Assembly (NCBI RefSeq): GCF_001552535.1
Contig: NZ_BCRJ01000034.1
Location: forward strand, 18,614-82,613
Direction: 5' to 3'
Length of the DNA: 64,000 nt
Source of the DNA: Nocardioides jensenii JCM 1364 = NBRC 14755
GTDB taxonomy: Bacteria > Actinomycetota > Actinomycetes > Propionibacteriales > Nocardioidaceae
Program-made: the position numbers and the translations under genes
In this document: in pieces, positions 1 to 9,528 of the stretch
How the letters are laid out: every line of letters starts with the position of its first letter
How positions within the stretch are numbered: position 1 is the first letter of the stretch
The notes under the pieces: generated by a model
Told to the model about the DNA's origin: nothing
What the model saw: the letters and a program-made list of their open reading frames with translations, nothing else
Database searches by the model: none

Positions 1-3000
1 GAAGGCTTCGGCAGCTAGGACGGCGGCCAGGTTGGTCGCGTCGGCCGGCGAAGTGACGGTCACCTGGACGGCGGCATCCGCGCTCGCTGCCAGCTCATAG
101 GGGGCAGTCCGTGGCGTCACTTCCCAGCCCGGTGGCGCGCTGAAGCTCAGTTGCCCGCTCAACGGAGCGTCGGGACGCTGGTTCCGCAGCGTGATCGTCA
201 CCGTGGCGGAGTCACCTGGCTGATCGAGGAGTGCGGGCACCGCGTTCATCGAGACGATGCGCACGGGCGACACCACGTCGACGAGCACGCGAACGGGCAC
301 CGTCGTCGTGGCCGGGCCGCGGCGATAGCTCATGACACCCTCGACCTCGAGTCCTTGCCCGAGCGGTTGGTCCTCGGCCACGTGGACGTCGAGCGGCAGC
401 TCGATCGACTCTCCGGGGCCGACCTGTTCGGTCACCGTGGTCGGGTCTGCCGACCACCCAGCGGGCAGATCCAGGGAGAGCGTCACGTCGCGAACGGGTT
501 CCGAACCGTTGTTCGTCAGTTGTCCCACGACCCGCAGGGTCGACCCGGGCAGAGCAGGATCCTTCCCGTGGACGAGTGACGCCGAGATGTCATGAAGACG
601 TCGGGCGGCCTCGGACATCGCCGAATCGACCCGCGCCAACGACGTGGTGAGCGCATCAGCGTCGCTGGTGGTGATGGCGCCCTCGGTGACCCACTCGTCG
701 ATGAGCCGGCGCAGGCGGTCTGCCCGAGCCTGCCCACTGGCCAACGACTCGGCAGCCAGGTCGGTGTCGCCACCCAGGTACGCCTGGAAGGCGTCCTCCA
801 GGCTCCTCACGAGCTGCCCGGCCTCGACCGGCAGCCGGTTGTGAACCACCTTCGGCACCTCCGGGGAGTCGGCGACCTCGGCGGCCGAGTCCTGGAGGTC
901 GAGCGACCTGGCGGCAGCCAGCCCGAGGTAGCCCCGCACGTCGTCCGACTCGAAGGCATAGTCCCCGGAGCCCACCTCGAAGACCGCCGCTCCGTCCTGC
1001 ATGCGCACGAAACGGACGCCGGGTGCATCGGCGGCGAGGCTGCCGCCCTCGAAGACGCCCCGCTCGCTGACCGCCGGAACGTGAACCCGCGCCACGGTGT
1101 TGGCGGGAACGGTCACGTCGAGGGTGAGCTGATCCTCGGAGACAGTCCGCCACGTCGACCGGATCTCGCCGTACGGCGAGTAATGGCTGATCGTGGCGTG
1201 CGTCAGCTCTCCGCCCGGCCGTGGTGCAACTCGGAAGGTCGAGTAGCCGGGTCCGGTCGACTGGATGCCCCCGATCGAGGAGTACATCCACTCCCCGACA
1301 GCGCCGTACGCGTAGTGGTTGAAGGAGTTCATCCCCGGGTCCTGGAATGACCCGTCGGGGCGGATCGAGTCCCACCGCTCCCAGGTCGTCGTCGCGCCCT
1401 TGGTCACTTCGTACAGCCAGGAGGGGTACTGCTTCTCGAGCAACAGCCGGTAGGCCACGTCGTCGCGACCGACGGCGCTCAGCGCGGGCAGCAGGTGCGG
1501 TGTGCCGAGGAACCCGGTGCTCAGGTGCCAGTCCCTGGCCTTGATCGCGGCGACGAACTTGCGGCCGACGGCATCCAGCTGTTCCTCCGGCACCAGACCC
1601 ATGTCGATCGCCATGGCGTAGCCGGCCTGGGACCCGGTGCCCACCTGACCGTCCGGTGCGATGAACCGGGCGGTGAACGCGGCCCGCACGTCGTCGTACA
1701 GCGCCCGGTAGTCGCCCGCCGCCTCGTCGCGCCGGGTCGCCGCGGCCATCTCACTCAGCAGCCGGGCGTCGAGCGCGTAGAAGGCGGTTGCGAGCAGCGT
1801 GTTCGGCGTCGGGTCGTTGAGGTTCAACCAGTCACCGATGCCGTGGCCCTCCGGCACGATGCCGTCCTGCGCCACGGCGGTCCAGTGGTCGACCAGGCGG
1901 ACCATGGCCGACCAGTTCTCGTCGATCACGCTCGTGTCACCGTGGTTGCGCCACAGCGCGTCCGTGACCGTGATGAACCCGTCGCCCCAGCCCGCGGTGG
2001 CGACGCTGTCGCGCGAACCCGGCTCGGTGCCCGGCGCGATCCCCGGCATGACGCCGTTCGGGTGCTGGCGCAGCCGCATGTCTCGCAGCCACTTGGTCAA
2101 GAAGGCGTACGTGTCCTGGTTGAACACGGCGGTGTCCGCGATGGCGTTGAGGTCACCGGAGTAGCCCAGCCGCTCGTCGCGGGCCGGCGTGTCGGTGGGC
2201 ACGGACAGGAAGTTGCCGCGAATGCCCCACGAGATGTTGGACTGCAGCTGGTTGAGCATCGGGTCGGACGTCGAGAAGGACGCGGCAGCAGGGTTGTCGG
2301 TGCCGACGACGATGCCGGTGACCTCCTCGGCGGCCGGCGGGTCGTCGAGACCGGTGATCTCGACGTAGCGGAAGCCGTGGGAGGTGAACCGGGGGCTGAA
2401 CTCGACGGTGCCGTCCTTCCCCAGGGTCACCGTCTCGGTGGCCTTCGCCGTCCGCAGGTTGGCGGTGTAGAGCGTGCCGTCCGGGTTCAGCACCTCGCCG
2501 TGGCGGATCCTGACGACGTCGCCGGCCTCACCGGTCAGCCGGACCTTGACCCAGCCCACCATGTTCTGTCCCAGGTCGTAGATGGAGACGTCAGACTGAG
2601 GATGGGTCAGCTCGACCACGTCCCGTTCCTCCGTGACCCGCGCCGGCGGATCGGTCTGCGCGTGCAGCTCTCCGGGCGATGGCGTGAGCACTCGCGCCGG
2701 CGACCAGTCACCCGTCGCGTCGGGTTCGCTCCACCCCGGCACCTGCCGGCGGTAGTCATAGGTCTCACCCATCAACAGGTCTGCCTCGAGCACCGGTCCC
2801 GGCGTCGTCGTCCAGCTCTCGTCGGTGCCGACGACCTCGGTCGTGCCGTCCTCGTAGGTCACCTCGAGGCGAGCCAGGAAGGCCGGGTCGGACCCGTAAC
2901 GATTCGCGCCCACCCAGGCCAGGTGGCCGGCGTACCACCCGTTGCTGAGCTCGGCGCCGATGGTGTTCTCGCCCTGCTGGAGGTGGTCGGTCACGTCGTA

Positions 3001-4206
3001 GACCTGGTACTGGACCAGCTGGCTGTAGTCGGTCCAGCCCGGGGCGAGCTCGTGGTCTCCCACCCGCTGGCCGTTGATCTCCGCTCGATAGACGCCGAGA
3101 GCCGTCGAGTACAGCCGAGCGGAGGCGATCTGCTTGTCGAGCACGAAGTCGCGACGCAACAACGGGAGCGCCTTCTGCTCGGCGGACATCACGCCGTTCT
3201 CCACCACACCGGACACCTTCAGCACCCCCTCGCGCACCTCTCCGATCGCGAACGGGTTGACGCCGTCGGAGAAGTCGGTGTGGAACAAGACCTCCTCGCC
3301 CTTCGAGACGGTCACCTCGCGGACGTCACCGGACTCCCCGGCGGCGGTCCGGAAACCGATGGTCCCTGACGAGCGCAGCGGAATCGGTCGTGAGTCGATC
3401 TGGTGACCGTCGATGCTCGTCGCGGCGACCCCGTCGGAGACATCGATGGTGATCTCGTGCTCGGCGCCGAGACCACCGGGCAGGACATCGTCCCCAAGGG
3501 GCACGTCGGCGAGCGCGGCCCAGGTGCCATTGACCCTGCTGTGTGGCCGGAGGCTCGGCGCCCCACGGTTGGACAGCTGCCACATGTAGTTGTTCTGCGA
3601 GGCGGCCGAGTCGGAGTAGAAGACGATGCCCAGGGCCTCCTGCACGTTGCTGGTGCGCACCGTGAGTGTGTAGTCACTCCAGTCGACACCGCGCGGCGCG
3701 TCAGATGGTCCGCCGATCCAGTGAGCCCCCCAGTCCGAGGCCGACGTCGCGTCGTTCGCAAGCGCGGTCTCGAACCAGTCGGTCTCGCTCCAGGGGCTCA
3801 TGGTGCCGGAGCCGTCCCACACCCGGACCCGCCAGTGGTAGCGGGTCGTCTCCTCCAAGGCCGGCCCGGCATAGCGAACATTCACCGACGTCGAGCTGGA
3901 CACCCGACCGCTGTCCCACACGACTGCGTCGTCGAAGCCGTCCGCCGACGTCGAGACCTGGATCTGACGCGCGGACTGCACGATTCCCCGGTCCGGGCCG
4001 TGAAGCTGCCACGAGAGGACCGGAGCCTCGACGGGCACGCCGAGTGGGTGCTCCACGTGATTCGTCGAGAGCTCTCCCACGGAGAGGGCGCCGTTGTCGG
4101 CGGCCACCGGCGCCGACCTCACGCTGAGGGTCGTGACCAGCATCGCCACCAGCACCAGCAGCAGCACCAGGAATCGCGGGGCATTCCGACGGGACGGGCT
4201 GGACAT
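1..4206 (-). CDS. Secreted GH78 alpha-L-rhamnosidase, C-terminus cut by window edge
   Basis: Reading the minus strand from an ATG at 4206 gives at least 1402 residues with no stop before the window edge. The start follows GGAGG by five bases. A positively charged, leucine-rich signal peptide (about residues 1-37) is followed by an Fn3-like N-terminal domain, a LamG-like insert (about 145-280), the rhamnosidase N domain (about 340-430) and the catalytic alpha/alpha barrel. GH78 hallmarks are visible: PARDERLGYSGD (675-686) and TTTWERWDS with Glu943. Beyond the usual GH78 end lie a helical FIMAH-like segment (about 1110-1205) and two NEW3-like beta domains, so the protein is longer than typical. 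It should remove terminal L-rhamnose from polysaccharide or glycoside outside the cell. The gene is divergent from a three-gene hydrolase operon. Family assignment is firm; the substrate is unknown. Confidence 0.93.
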   Translation of the reverse strand, partial: MSSPSRRNAPRFLVLLLVLVAMLVTTLSVRSAPVAADNGALSVGELSTNHVEHPLGVPVEAPVLSWQLHGPDRGIVQSARQIQVSTSADGFDDAVVWDSGRVSSSTSVNVRYAGPALEETTRYHWRVRVWDGSGTMSPWSETDWFETALANDATSASDWGAHWIGGPSDAPRGVDWSDYTLTVRTSNVQEALGIVFYSDSAASQNNYMWQLSNRGAPSLRPHSRVNGTWAALADVPLGDDVLPGGLGAEHEITIDVSDGVAATSIDGHQIDSRPIPLRSSGTIGFRTAAGESGDVREVTVSKGEEVLFHTDFSDGVNPFAIGEVREGVLKVSGVVENGVMSAEQKALPLLRRDFVLDKQIASARLYSTALGVYRAEINGQRVGDHELAPGWTDYSQLVQYQVYDVTDHLQQGENTIGAELSNGWYAGHLAWVGANRYGSDPAFLARLEVTYEDGTTEVVGTDESWTTTPGPVLEADLLMGETYDYRRQVPGWSEPDATGDWSPARVLTPSPGELHAQTDPPARVTEERDVVELTHPQSDVSIYDLGQNMVGWVKVRLTGEAGDVVRIRHGEVLNPDGTLYTANLRTAKATETVTLGKDGTVEFSPRFTSHGFRYVEITGLDDPPAAEEVTGIVVGTDNPAAASFSTSDPMLNQLQSNISWGIRGNFLSVPTDTPARDERLGYSGDLNAIADTAVFNQDTYAFLTKWLRDMRLRQHPNGVMPGIAPGTEPGSRDSVATAGWGDGFITVTDALWRNHGDTSVIDENWSAMVRLVDHWTAVAQDGIVPEGHGIGDWLNLNDPTPNTLLATAFYALDARLLSEMAAATRRDEAAGDYRALYDDVRAAFTARFIAPDGQVGTGSQAGYAMAIDMGLVPEEQLDAVGRKFVAAIKARDWHLSTGFLGTPHLLPALSAVGRDDVAYRLLLEKQYPSWLYEVTKGATTTWERWDSIRPDGSFQDPGMNSFNHYAYGAVGEWMYSSIGGIQSTGPGYSTFRVAPRPGGELTHATISHYSPYGEIRSTWRTVSEDQLTLDVTVPANTVARVHVPAVSERGVFEGGSLAADAPGVRFVRMQDGAAVFEVGSGDYAFESDDVRGYLGLAAARSLDLQDSAAEVADSPEVPKVVHNRLPVEAGQLVRSLEDAFQAYLGGDTDLAAESLASGQARADRLRRLIDEWVTEGAITTSDADALTTSLARVDSAMSEAARRLHDISASLVHGKDPALPGSTLRVVGQLTNNGSEPVRDVTLSLDLPAGWSADPTTVTEQVGPGESIELPLDVHVAEDQPLGQGLEVEGVMSYRRGPATTTVPVRVLVDVVSPVRIVSMNAVPALLDQPGDSATVTITLRNQRPDAPLSGQLSFSAPPGWEVTPRTAPYELAASADAAVQVTVTSPADATNLAAVLAAEAF

Positions 4207-4222
4207 GTGGCCTCCAAGGAAA

Positions 4223-4236
4223 CTGAACCGTTTCAG
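4223..4236 (-). promoter_or_regulatory. LacI-type operator-like palindrome before the minus-strand GH78 gene
   Basis: The 14 bases read CTGAAACGGTTCAG on the minus strand, a near-perfect inverted repeat with a central CG, which is the usual architecture of LacI-family operators. It lies 17 bases upstream of the ATG at 4206, just before the Shine-Dalgarno sequence, where bound repressor would block transcription. A related site sits on the other side of the divergent intergenic region. No LacI-family gene is in the window, so the regulator is inferred. Confidence 0.6.
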
Positions 4237-4411
4237 GCTGCCTGACGCTAGCAGGGAGGGGCTTGGGCAAACAGGGGTCGAGGTGACCGAACCCTGCCAG
4301 TTGGGTGTAGGTCGGTGACCTGTTTGAGTTGCGGCCTCCTGAGCCCGGATGGCCGGATCCGGACAGTGCGTTGACGTGACGTCCGCCACACACCTAGCGT
4401 GCGATGTGGAA

Positions 4412-4425
4412 TTGAAACGTTTGCA
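4412..4425 (+). promoter_or_regulatory. LacI-type operator-like palindrome before the hydrolase operon
   Basis: The sequence TTGAAACGTTTGCA contains the perfect palindrome AAACGTTT and closely matches the TGAAACGTTTCA form common for actinobacterial LacI-family sugar repressors. It ends 20 bases before the GTG start at 4446, near the expected transcription start. With the similar site at 4223-4236 it suggests joint sugar-induced control of both divergent units. Confidence 0.65.
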
Positions 4426-4445
4426 TTCTCTCGGAGGTCGACATT

Positions 4446-6323
4446 GTGTCGAAGGCTTCAGTGCTCGTCGCGGGGTTGTTCGTCGGTGTCCTGACCGTGG
4501 CCTTGGCTCCCGGGTCGGCCAGCTCGCACGCCGAGGTGACCGCTGACGATCACCCGCCCGCGAGCACAACGGATCCGGCGCCCGCCTCCTCTGACTTCGG
4601 CTACCTGACCGCCACCGATGGCCTCGGTCGCACGCTGCCGCATCACGGCGAGGTGCCCGAACCGAGAGAGGACCGCTACGTCGGCCTCTTCTACTTCCTC
4701 TGGCTGGGTCAGCACTCGACCTCGGGGCCGTACAACATCACCCAGATCCTCGAGGAGCACCCCGAGGCAGTGAACGACCCTGAGCATCCCGCGTGGGGTC
4801 CTGTGGGGGCGTCCCATCACTGGGGCGAACCGCTCTTCGACTACTACTTCAGCAACGACGCCTGGGTGCTCCGACGCCACGCGCAGATGCTCGCCGCCGC
4901 GCAGGTCGACTTCCTCTACTTCGACGTGACCAACGCCTTCACCTACAAGGCGGTCTACGACAAGCTCCTCGCCGTCTTCGACGACGTCCGACGGCAGGGC
5001 TGGGACGTGCCGCAGGTGGTGTTCTACACGAATGCCCGCTCCGGGGACACGATCGAGCAGCTCTACGAGGATCTGTACCAGCCCGGCCGCTACCGCGAGC
5101 TGTGGTTCGAGCTCGACGGCAAGCCCCTGATCATCGGCGACCCCGACGAGGTCTCTCCCGAGGTCCGCGACTTCTTCACGTTCCGCCGGAACCAGTGGCC
5201 GAACGAGCCGATGAAGGAGAACGGATTCCCCTGGATCAGCTTCACCCGGCCGCAGCAGGTGTTCGAGGTCGACGGCGAGCCCGACATCGTCAACGTGGCG
5301 GCCGCCGTGCACAACAACTTCCCGTTCAGCGACCAGCCTTTCTACGGCGCCGGCAACAACTGGTCCCGCAGCTTCCACGACGGATCCCTCGACCCGGCCC
5401 CGGACGCGTACAAGTGGGGATACAACTTCTCCGAGCAGTGGGAGCACGCGCTCGAGGTCGACCCACGCATCGTCGCGGTGACGGGCTGGAACGAGTGGGT
5501 GGCCCAACGCTTCACCGGCGACTTCCCCGGCTGGGACGGCAACCCCGACCGCCCGGAGGACCGCCCGGTCTTCTTCGTCGACCAGGCCACGACTGAGTTC
5601 AGCCGTGACCTCGAACCGATGAAGGGCGGGTACGACGACAACTACTACCTCCAGCTGGTCGACTACATCCGGCAGTACAAGGGGCTCGGACCGCAGGCGG
5701 CGCCGAGTCGGCGGCAGTCGATCGACATCGACGAGGGCTTCGACCAATGGGCCGACGTGCGGCCGGCCTACCGCGACTTCGTCAGAGACACCCTGCCCCG
5801 TGACCACGCGGGCTTCGGTGGCGTCACCCTCACCAACGACTCCGGGCGCAACGACTTCGAGGAGGTGAAGGTCGCCCGCGACGCCCACAACCTCTACTTC
5901 TACGCCCGCACCGCCGAGCCCATCGTGGGGTCGGACCAGCAGCGGATGAACCTCTTCCTCAACCTCGACGGCGACGGCGAGAACGGATGGAAGGGCTACG
6001 ACTTCGTCGTCAACCGCACGGCGGGAGAGGGCACCACCTCGCTCGAGGCCAGCCAGGGCGGATGGGACTGGGCGCAGGTCGGCGAGGTCGACCACCGGGT
6101 GTCCGGTGACGAGATGCACCTCGCCATCCCCAGGTCACTGCTGGGTCGTCACGCGCGGGGTCGCCTCCACGTCGAGTTCAAGTGGGCGGACAACGTGCCC
6201 GACGGCGGGGACGTCATGGACTTCTACGTCGACGGAGACGCGGCTCCCGACGGCAGGTTCAGCTATCTCTACACCGAAGTGCCCCGGCTGCTCGCGCGGC
6301 CGGGTTCTGGCGAGGCGCACTGA
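4446..6323 (+). CDS. Secreted GH71/99-like glycosidase with C-terminal CBM9-like domain
   Basis: The protein has 625 residues and starts at a GTG placed nine bases after GGAGG (4432-4436). An N-terminal signal peptide ends near residue 26. The main domain (about 50-420) resembles the GH71/GH99-like barrel family: VGLFYFLWLGQHS near the start, VDFLYFDVTNAF, and TGWNEWVAQRF near the end, the last resembling the Trp-Asn-Glu-Trp segment of these enzymes. The final 170 residues look like a CBM9/DOMON-type beta sandwich (VKVARDAHNLYFYARTAEP, then LFLNLDGDGENGW). It is first in an operon with GH78 and GH106-like enzymes, so it probably acts on a rhamnose-containing polysaccharide outside the cell. 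The exact activity is not known, and the fold assignment rests on motif resemblance. Confidence 0.75.
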   Translation: MSKASVLVAGLFVGVLTVALAPGSASSHAEVTADDHPPASTTDPAPASSDFGYLTATDGLGRTLPHHGEVPEPREDRYVGLFYFLWLGQHSTSGPYNITQILEEHPEAVNDPEHPAWGPVGASHHWGEPLFDYYFSNDAWVLRRHAQMLAAAQVDFLYFDVTNAFTYKAVYDKLLAVFDDVRRQGWDVPQVVFYTNARSGDTIEQLYEDLYQPGRYRELWFELDGKPLIIGDPDEVSPEVRDFFTFRRNQWPNEPMKENGFPWISFTRPQQVFEVDGEPDIVNVAAAVHNNFPFSDQPFYGAGNNWSRSFHDGSLDPAPDAYKWGYNFSEQWEHALEVDPRIVAVTGWNEWVAQRFTGDFPGWDGNPDRPEDRPVFFVDQATTEFSRDLEPMKGGYDDNYYLQLVDYIRQYKGLGPQAAPSRRQSIDIDEGFDQWADVRPAYRDFVRDTLPRDHAGFGGVTLTNDSGRNDFEEVKVARDAHNLYFYARTAEPIVGSDQQRMNLFLNLDGDGENGWKGYDFVVNRTAGEGTTSLEASQGGWDWAQVGEVDHRVSGDEMHLAIPRSLLGRHARGRLHVEFKWADNVPDGGDVMDFYVDGDAAPDGRFSYLYTEVPRLLARPGSGEAH

Positions 6324-6381
6324 CGGGAGCGCCGACTCGACCCGCTCATGACCTGACAAACCAACCTTGGAGATACCTCTC

Positions 6382-9300
6382 ATGTCTCGGTTCATCGCCA
6401 TCATCGCCAGCGTGCTCGCCCTGGCCCTGGGCAACTCGGCACTCGTCGTCGCACCGGCGACCAGCGCCTCCGCGACCGCGCCCAGCAGCGACCTGCGGGT
6501 CGGGCAGCTGACCGTCAACGGCACCCACAACCCGCTCGGCTTCGACGACCCGACGCCACGGTTCGGCTGGGTGATGCAGGCCAAGGAGAACGGCCAGGCA
6601 CAGACCGCCTACCGGCTGCTGGTCGCGACCAGTCCGTCGTTGCTCAAGGCCGGCCGGGCAGACGTGTGGGACAGCGGCAAGGTCGAGTCCGCCGACTCAC
6701 GGCAGGTGGCCTACGACGGCCCGAAGGTCACCTCGCGCACCCGCTACTTCTGGAGCGTCCAGGTGTGGGACGCCGCCGGCCAGCCGGCGCCGCCCAGCAA
6801 CGTGGCGTGGTTCGAGACCGGGCTGCTGCAGAAGTCTGACTGGACGGCCGAGTGGATCGCCCACGACGCGAAGTTCTGGCTGCCCACCACCAACACCGAG
6901 CAGAGCTACCCGGCGGAGCTGCTCGCCGGCAAGACGCTCGGCCAGACGTTCACCGCGGACCGGCCGTTCGATGCCGCCGCAGGTCGGATGCCGACCTGGA
7001 ACACGGCCGACTCCGACGTCACCGTGACGCTCCGCCGCGACGGCCCCGCCGGCGCGGTACTCGCGACGCAGCGTCTCGTCGACCACCCCGACAACGGGTG
7101 GGGCGAGGTGAAGCTCGACGCGCCCGCCGAGCCGGGCACCTACTATCTCGAGATCTCCGACGTCGAGGGCAAGGTCGGCTGGTGGAGTCACAGCGACGAC
7201 AAGTACGCCCACGGCACGGCGTACGCCGACGGTGAGCCGGTTGCCGGTGACCGCACCGTCCGGTGGACCCCGACGACGCAGGCGGACGACGAGCGCACCT
7301 CCCAGCTGCGCAAGGAGTTCGAGCTCGGCGACGACATCAAGTCGGCACGCCTCTACGTCACGGCGCTCGGCGTGCACGACGTACACCTCAACGGTCAGCT
7401 GGTGAGCAAGGACCGGTTCGCCCCGGGGTGGACCGACTACAACAAGCGCGTGCAGTACCAGACCTACGACGTCACCGACCTGGTCCGCGGCGGCGACAAC
7501 GCCATCGGTGCGCGGCTCTCGACCGGGTGGTACTCGGGCAAGATCGCGATCTATGGCCAGAACCTCTATGGCCAGCTCCCGGGCCTGCTCGCCCAGCTCG
7601 AGGTCACTCACGCCGACGGCACCACCGAGACCGTGACGACCGACGACTCATGGCGCAGCACCCGCGGCGAGATCCGCGAGTCGGACATGCAGGACGGCGA
7701 GGCGATCGACGCCCGCGAGGCCACGCCCGGCTGGACGACGTCTGGCTATGACGACTCCACGTGGAAGCAAGTGATCCCGAAGACCGGCGTGACCGCGGAG
7801 CTCGTCGCCCAGGCCGACCCGCCGGCGCGGGTGACGCGGGAGCTGCCGACGCAGGAGATGACCGAGCCCGAGCCCGACACCTACGTCTTCGACGTCGGAC
7901 AGAACATGGTCGGCACCGCACGGATCCAGGTGCGCAACCCGGAGCCGGGGCAGAAGCTGACCATCCGCTACGGGGAGGAGATCAACCCCGACGGCACGCT
8001 CTACACCGCGAACCTGCGCTCGGCCAAGGCGACCGACACCTACATCGCCAAGGGCGACGACGTCGAGACGATCGACCCGGTCTTCACCTTCCACGGGTTC
8101 CGCTACGTCGAGATCACCGGCTACCCGGGCCGCCCGAAGACCTCCGACGTGGTGGGACAGGTGATCAACACCGACGCACCGGAGACCGGCTCGCTGGAGA
8201 CCTCCAGCCCGATGCTCAACCAGCTGCAGAGCAACATCACCTGGTCGCAACGCGGCAACTTCCTCAGCGTCCCGACCGACTGCCCCCAGCGCGACGAGCG
8301 GATGGGCTGGACCGGCGACATCAACGTCTTCGCACCGACCGCCGCGTTCAACATGGACGTCTCGACCTTCCTCGGCGACAAGTGGCTGCGCGACCTGCGC
8401 GACGCCCAACGCAGCGACGGGGCGTTCACCGACGTGGCGCCCTTCGTGCCCGTCGTCGGGGCCGGCAACACCGGCTGGGGAGACGCCGGCATCACGGTGC
8501 CCTACACGGTCTGGCAGACCTACGGCGACACCGAGGTCATCGACGAGAACTACGACGCGATGGCCGCGTGGATCACCTACCTCACGAACAACAGCACCGG
8601 CTACATCCGACCCGACTCCGGTTACGGCGACTGGCTCAACCTCGACGACAACGCCCCACGCGACCTCATCGGGACGGCGTACTTCGCCCACGTGAGCGGC
8701 CTGATGTCGCAGATGGCGCAGGCAGTCGGGAAGACCGCGGACGCCCAGGAGTACGCCGACCTCGCCGACGCGGTGGAGCAGGCGTTCGTGAAGAAGTACG
8801 TCGCCGCCGACGGAAGCCTGCCCGGCGACGCGCAGGCCGGCTACGTGATCGCGCTGTCCTTCGGGCTGATCCCCGACGACCTCGTCGACGAGACGGCCGA
8901 CCACCTGGTGGCCAACCTCGAGCGGCACGACTGGCACCTGGCCACCGGGTTCCTCGGCACCCCCGACCTGTTGCCCGTGCTCACCGAGACCGGCCACACC
9001 GACGTCGCCTACCGGCTGCTCAACCAGCGCAGCTATCCGTCGTGGGGCTATGAGATCGACAACGGGGCGACCACGATCTGGGAGCGGTGGAACTCGATCG
9101 AGCCGGACGGCAGCTTCGGCGACGTCAACATGAACTCCTTCAACCACTACTCCTACGGAGCGGTCGGGAACTGGATGTACCGCAACGTCGCCGGCATCCA
9201 GCCGGACCCCGAGCACCCCGGCTACAAGCACTTCACCGTGGCGCCGATTCCCGGCGGCGGACTCACCCACGCGGAGGGGTCCTTCGAGAGCGGCTACGGC

Positions 9301-9528
9301 ACCATCACCTCGGCCTGGCGCCTGGACGACGGCGACCTGTCGCTCGACGTCACGGTGCCCGTCAACACGACGGCCACGATCGAGATCCCCGCCGACGACG
9401 CGGTCCTGGTCGACGGCGCCGCGGCGGCCAAGGCCCCGGGCGTCACGTCGGTCGAGCGCGACGGCGACGTCGTGCGCATCGAGGTCGGTTCCGGCACCTA
9501 CCAGTTCAGCGAGGGGAACGCCCGATGA
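6382..9528 (+). CDS. Secreted GH78 alpha-L-rhamnosidase
   Basis: The protein has 1048 residues. ATG at 6382 is preferred over the upstream in-frame TTG at 6367 because GGAGA lies eight bases before it and the signal peptide (1-31) starts there. Domain order is Fn3-like N domain (about 35-140), an inserted beta domain (about 170-300), rhamnosidase N domain (ARLYVTALGVHDVHLNG), core beta domain, then the catalytic alpha/alpha barrel. GH78 motifs are CPQRDERMGWTGD (634-646) and ATTIWERWNS with Glu901, both intact. It is the second gene of the operon, 58 bases after the GH99-like gene and overlapping the next gene by four bases. It is clearly a paralogue of the divergent GH78 gene but lacks that protein's long C-terminal extension. 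It should hydrolyse alpha-L-rhamnosides outside the cell. Confidence 0.95.
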   Translation: MSRFIAIIASVLALALGNSALVVAPATSASATAPSSDLRVGQLTVNGTHNPLGFDDPTPRFGWVMQAKENGQAQTAYRLLVATSPSLLKAGRADVWDSGKVESADSRQVAYDGPKVTSRTRYFWSVQVWDAAGQPAPPSNVAWFETGLLQKSDWTAEWIAHDAKFWLPTTNTEQSYPAELLAGKTLGQTFTADRPFDAAAGRMPTWNTADSDVTVTLRRDGPAGAVLATQRLVDHPDNGWGEVKLDAPAEPGTYYLEISDVEGKVGWWSHSDDKYAHGTAYADGEPVAGDRTVRWTPTTQADDERTSQLRKEFELGDDIKSARLYVTALGVHDVHLNGQLVSKDRFAPGWTDYNKRVQYQTYDVTDLVRGGDNAIGARLSTGWYSGKIAIYGQNLYGQLPGLLAQLEVTHADGTTETVTTDDSWRSTRGEIRESDMQDGEAIDAREATPGWTTSGYDDSTWKQVIPKTGVTAELVAQADPPARVTRELPTQEMTEPEPDTYVFDVGQNMVGTARIQVRNPEPGQKLTIRYGEEINPDGTLYTANLRSAKATDTYIAKGDDVETIDPVFTFHGFRYVEITGYPGRPKTSDVVGQVINTDAPETGSLETSSPMLNQLQSNITWSQRGNFLSVPTDCPQRDERMGWTGDINVFAPTAAFNMDVSTFLGDKWLRDLRDAQRSDGAFTDVAPFVPVVGAGNTGWGDAGITVPYTVWQTYGDTEVIDENYDAMAAWITYLTNNSTGYIRPDSGYGDWLNLDDNAPRDLIGTAYFAHVSGLMSQMAQAVGKTADAQEYADLADAVEQAFVKKYVAADGSLPGDAQAGYVIALSFGLIPDDLVDETADHLVANLERHDWHLATGFLGTPDLLPVLTETGHTDVAYRLLNQRSYPSWGYEIDNGATTIWERWNSIEPDGSFGDVNMNSFNHYSYGAVGNWMYRNVAGIQPDPEHPGYKHFTVAPIPGGGLTHAEGSFESGYGTITSAWRLDDGDLSLDVTVPVNTTATIEIPADDAVLVDGAAAAKAPGVTSVERDGDVVRIEVGSGTYQFSEGNAR

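Noticed and set aside
1495..3369. Plus-strand open frame of about 620 codons at the left edge
   Set aside because: It is antisense to the GH78 catalytic domain, whose motifs are exact on the minus strand.
5090..5641. Short minus-strand frames inside the GH99-like gene
   Set aside because: They have no ribosome site and no domain and are shadows of a well-supported plus-strand gene.
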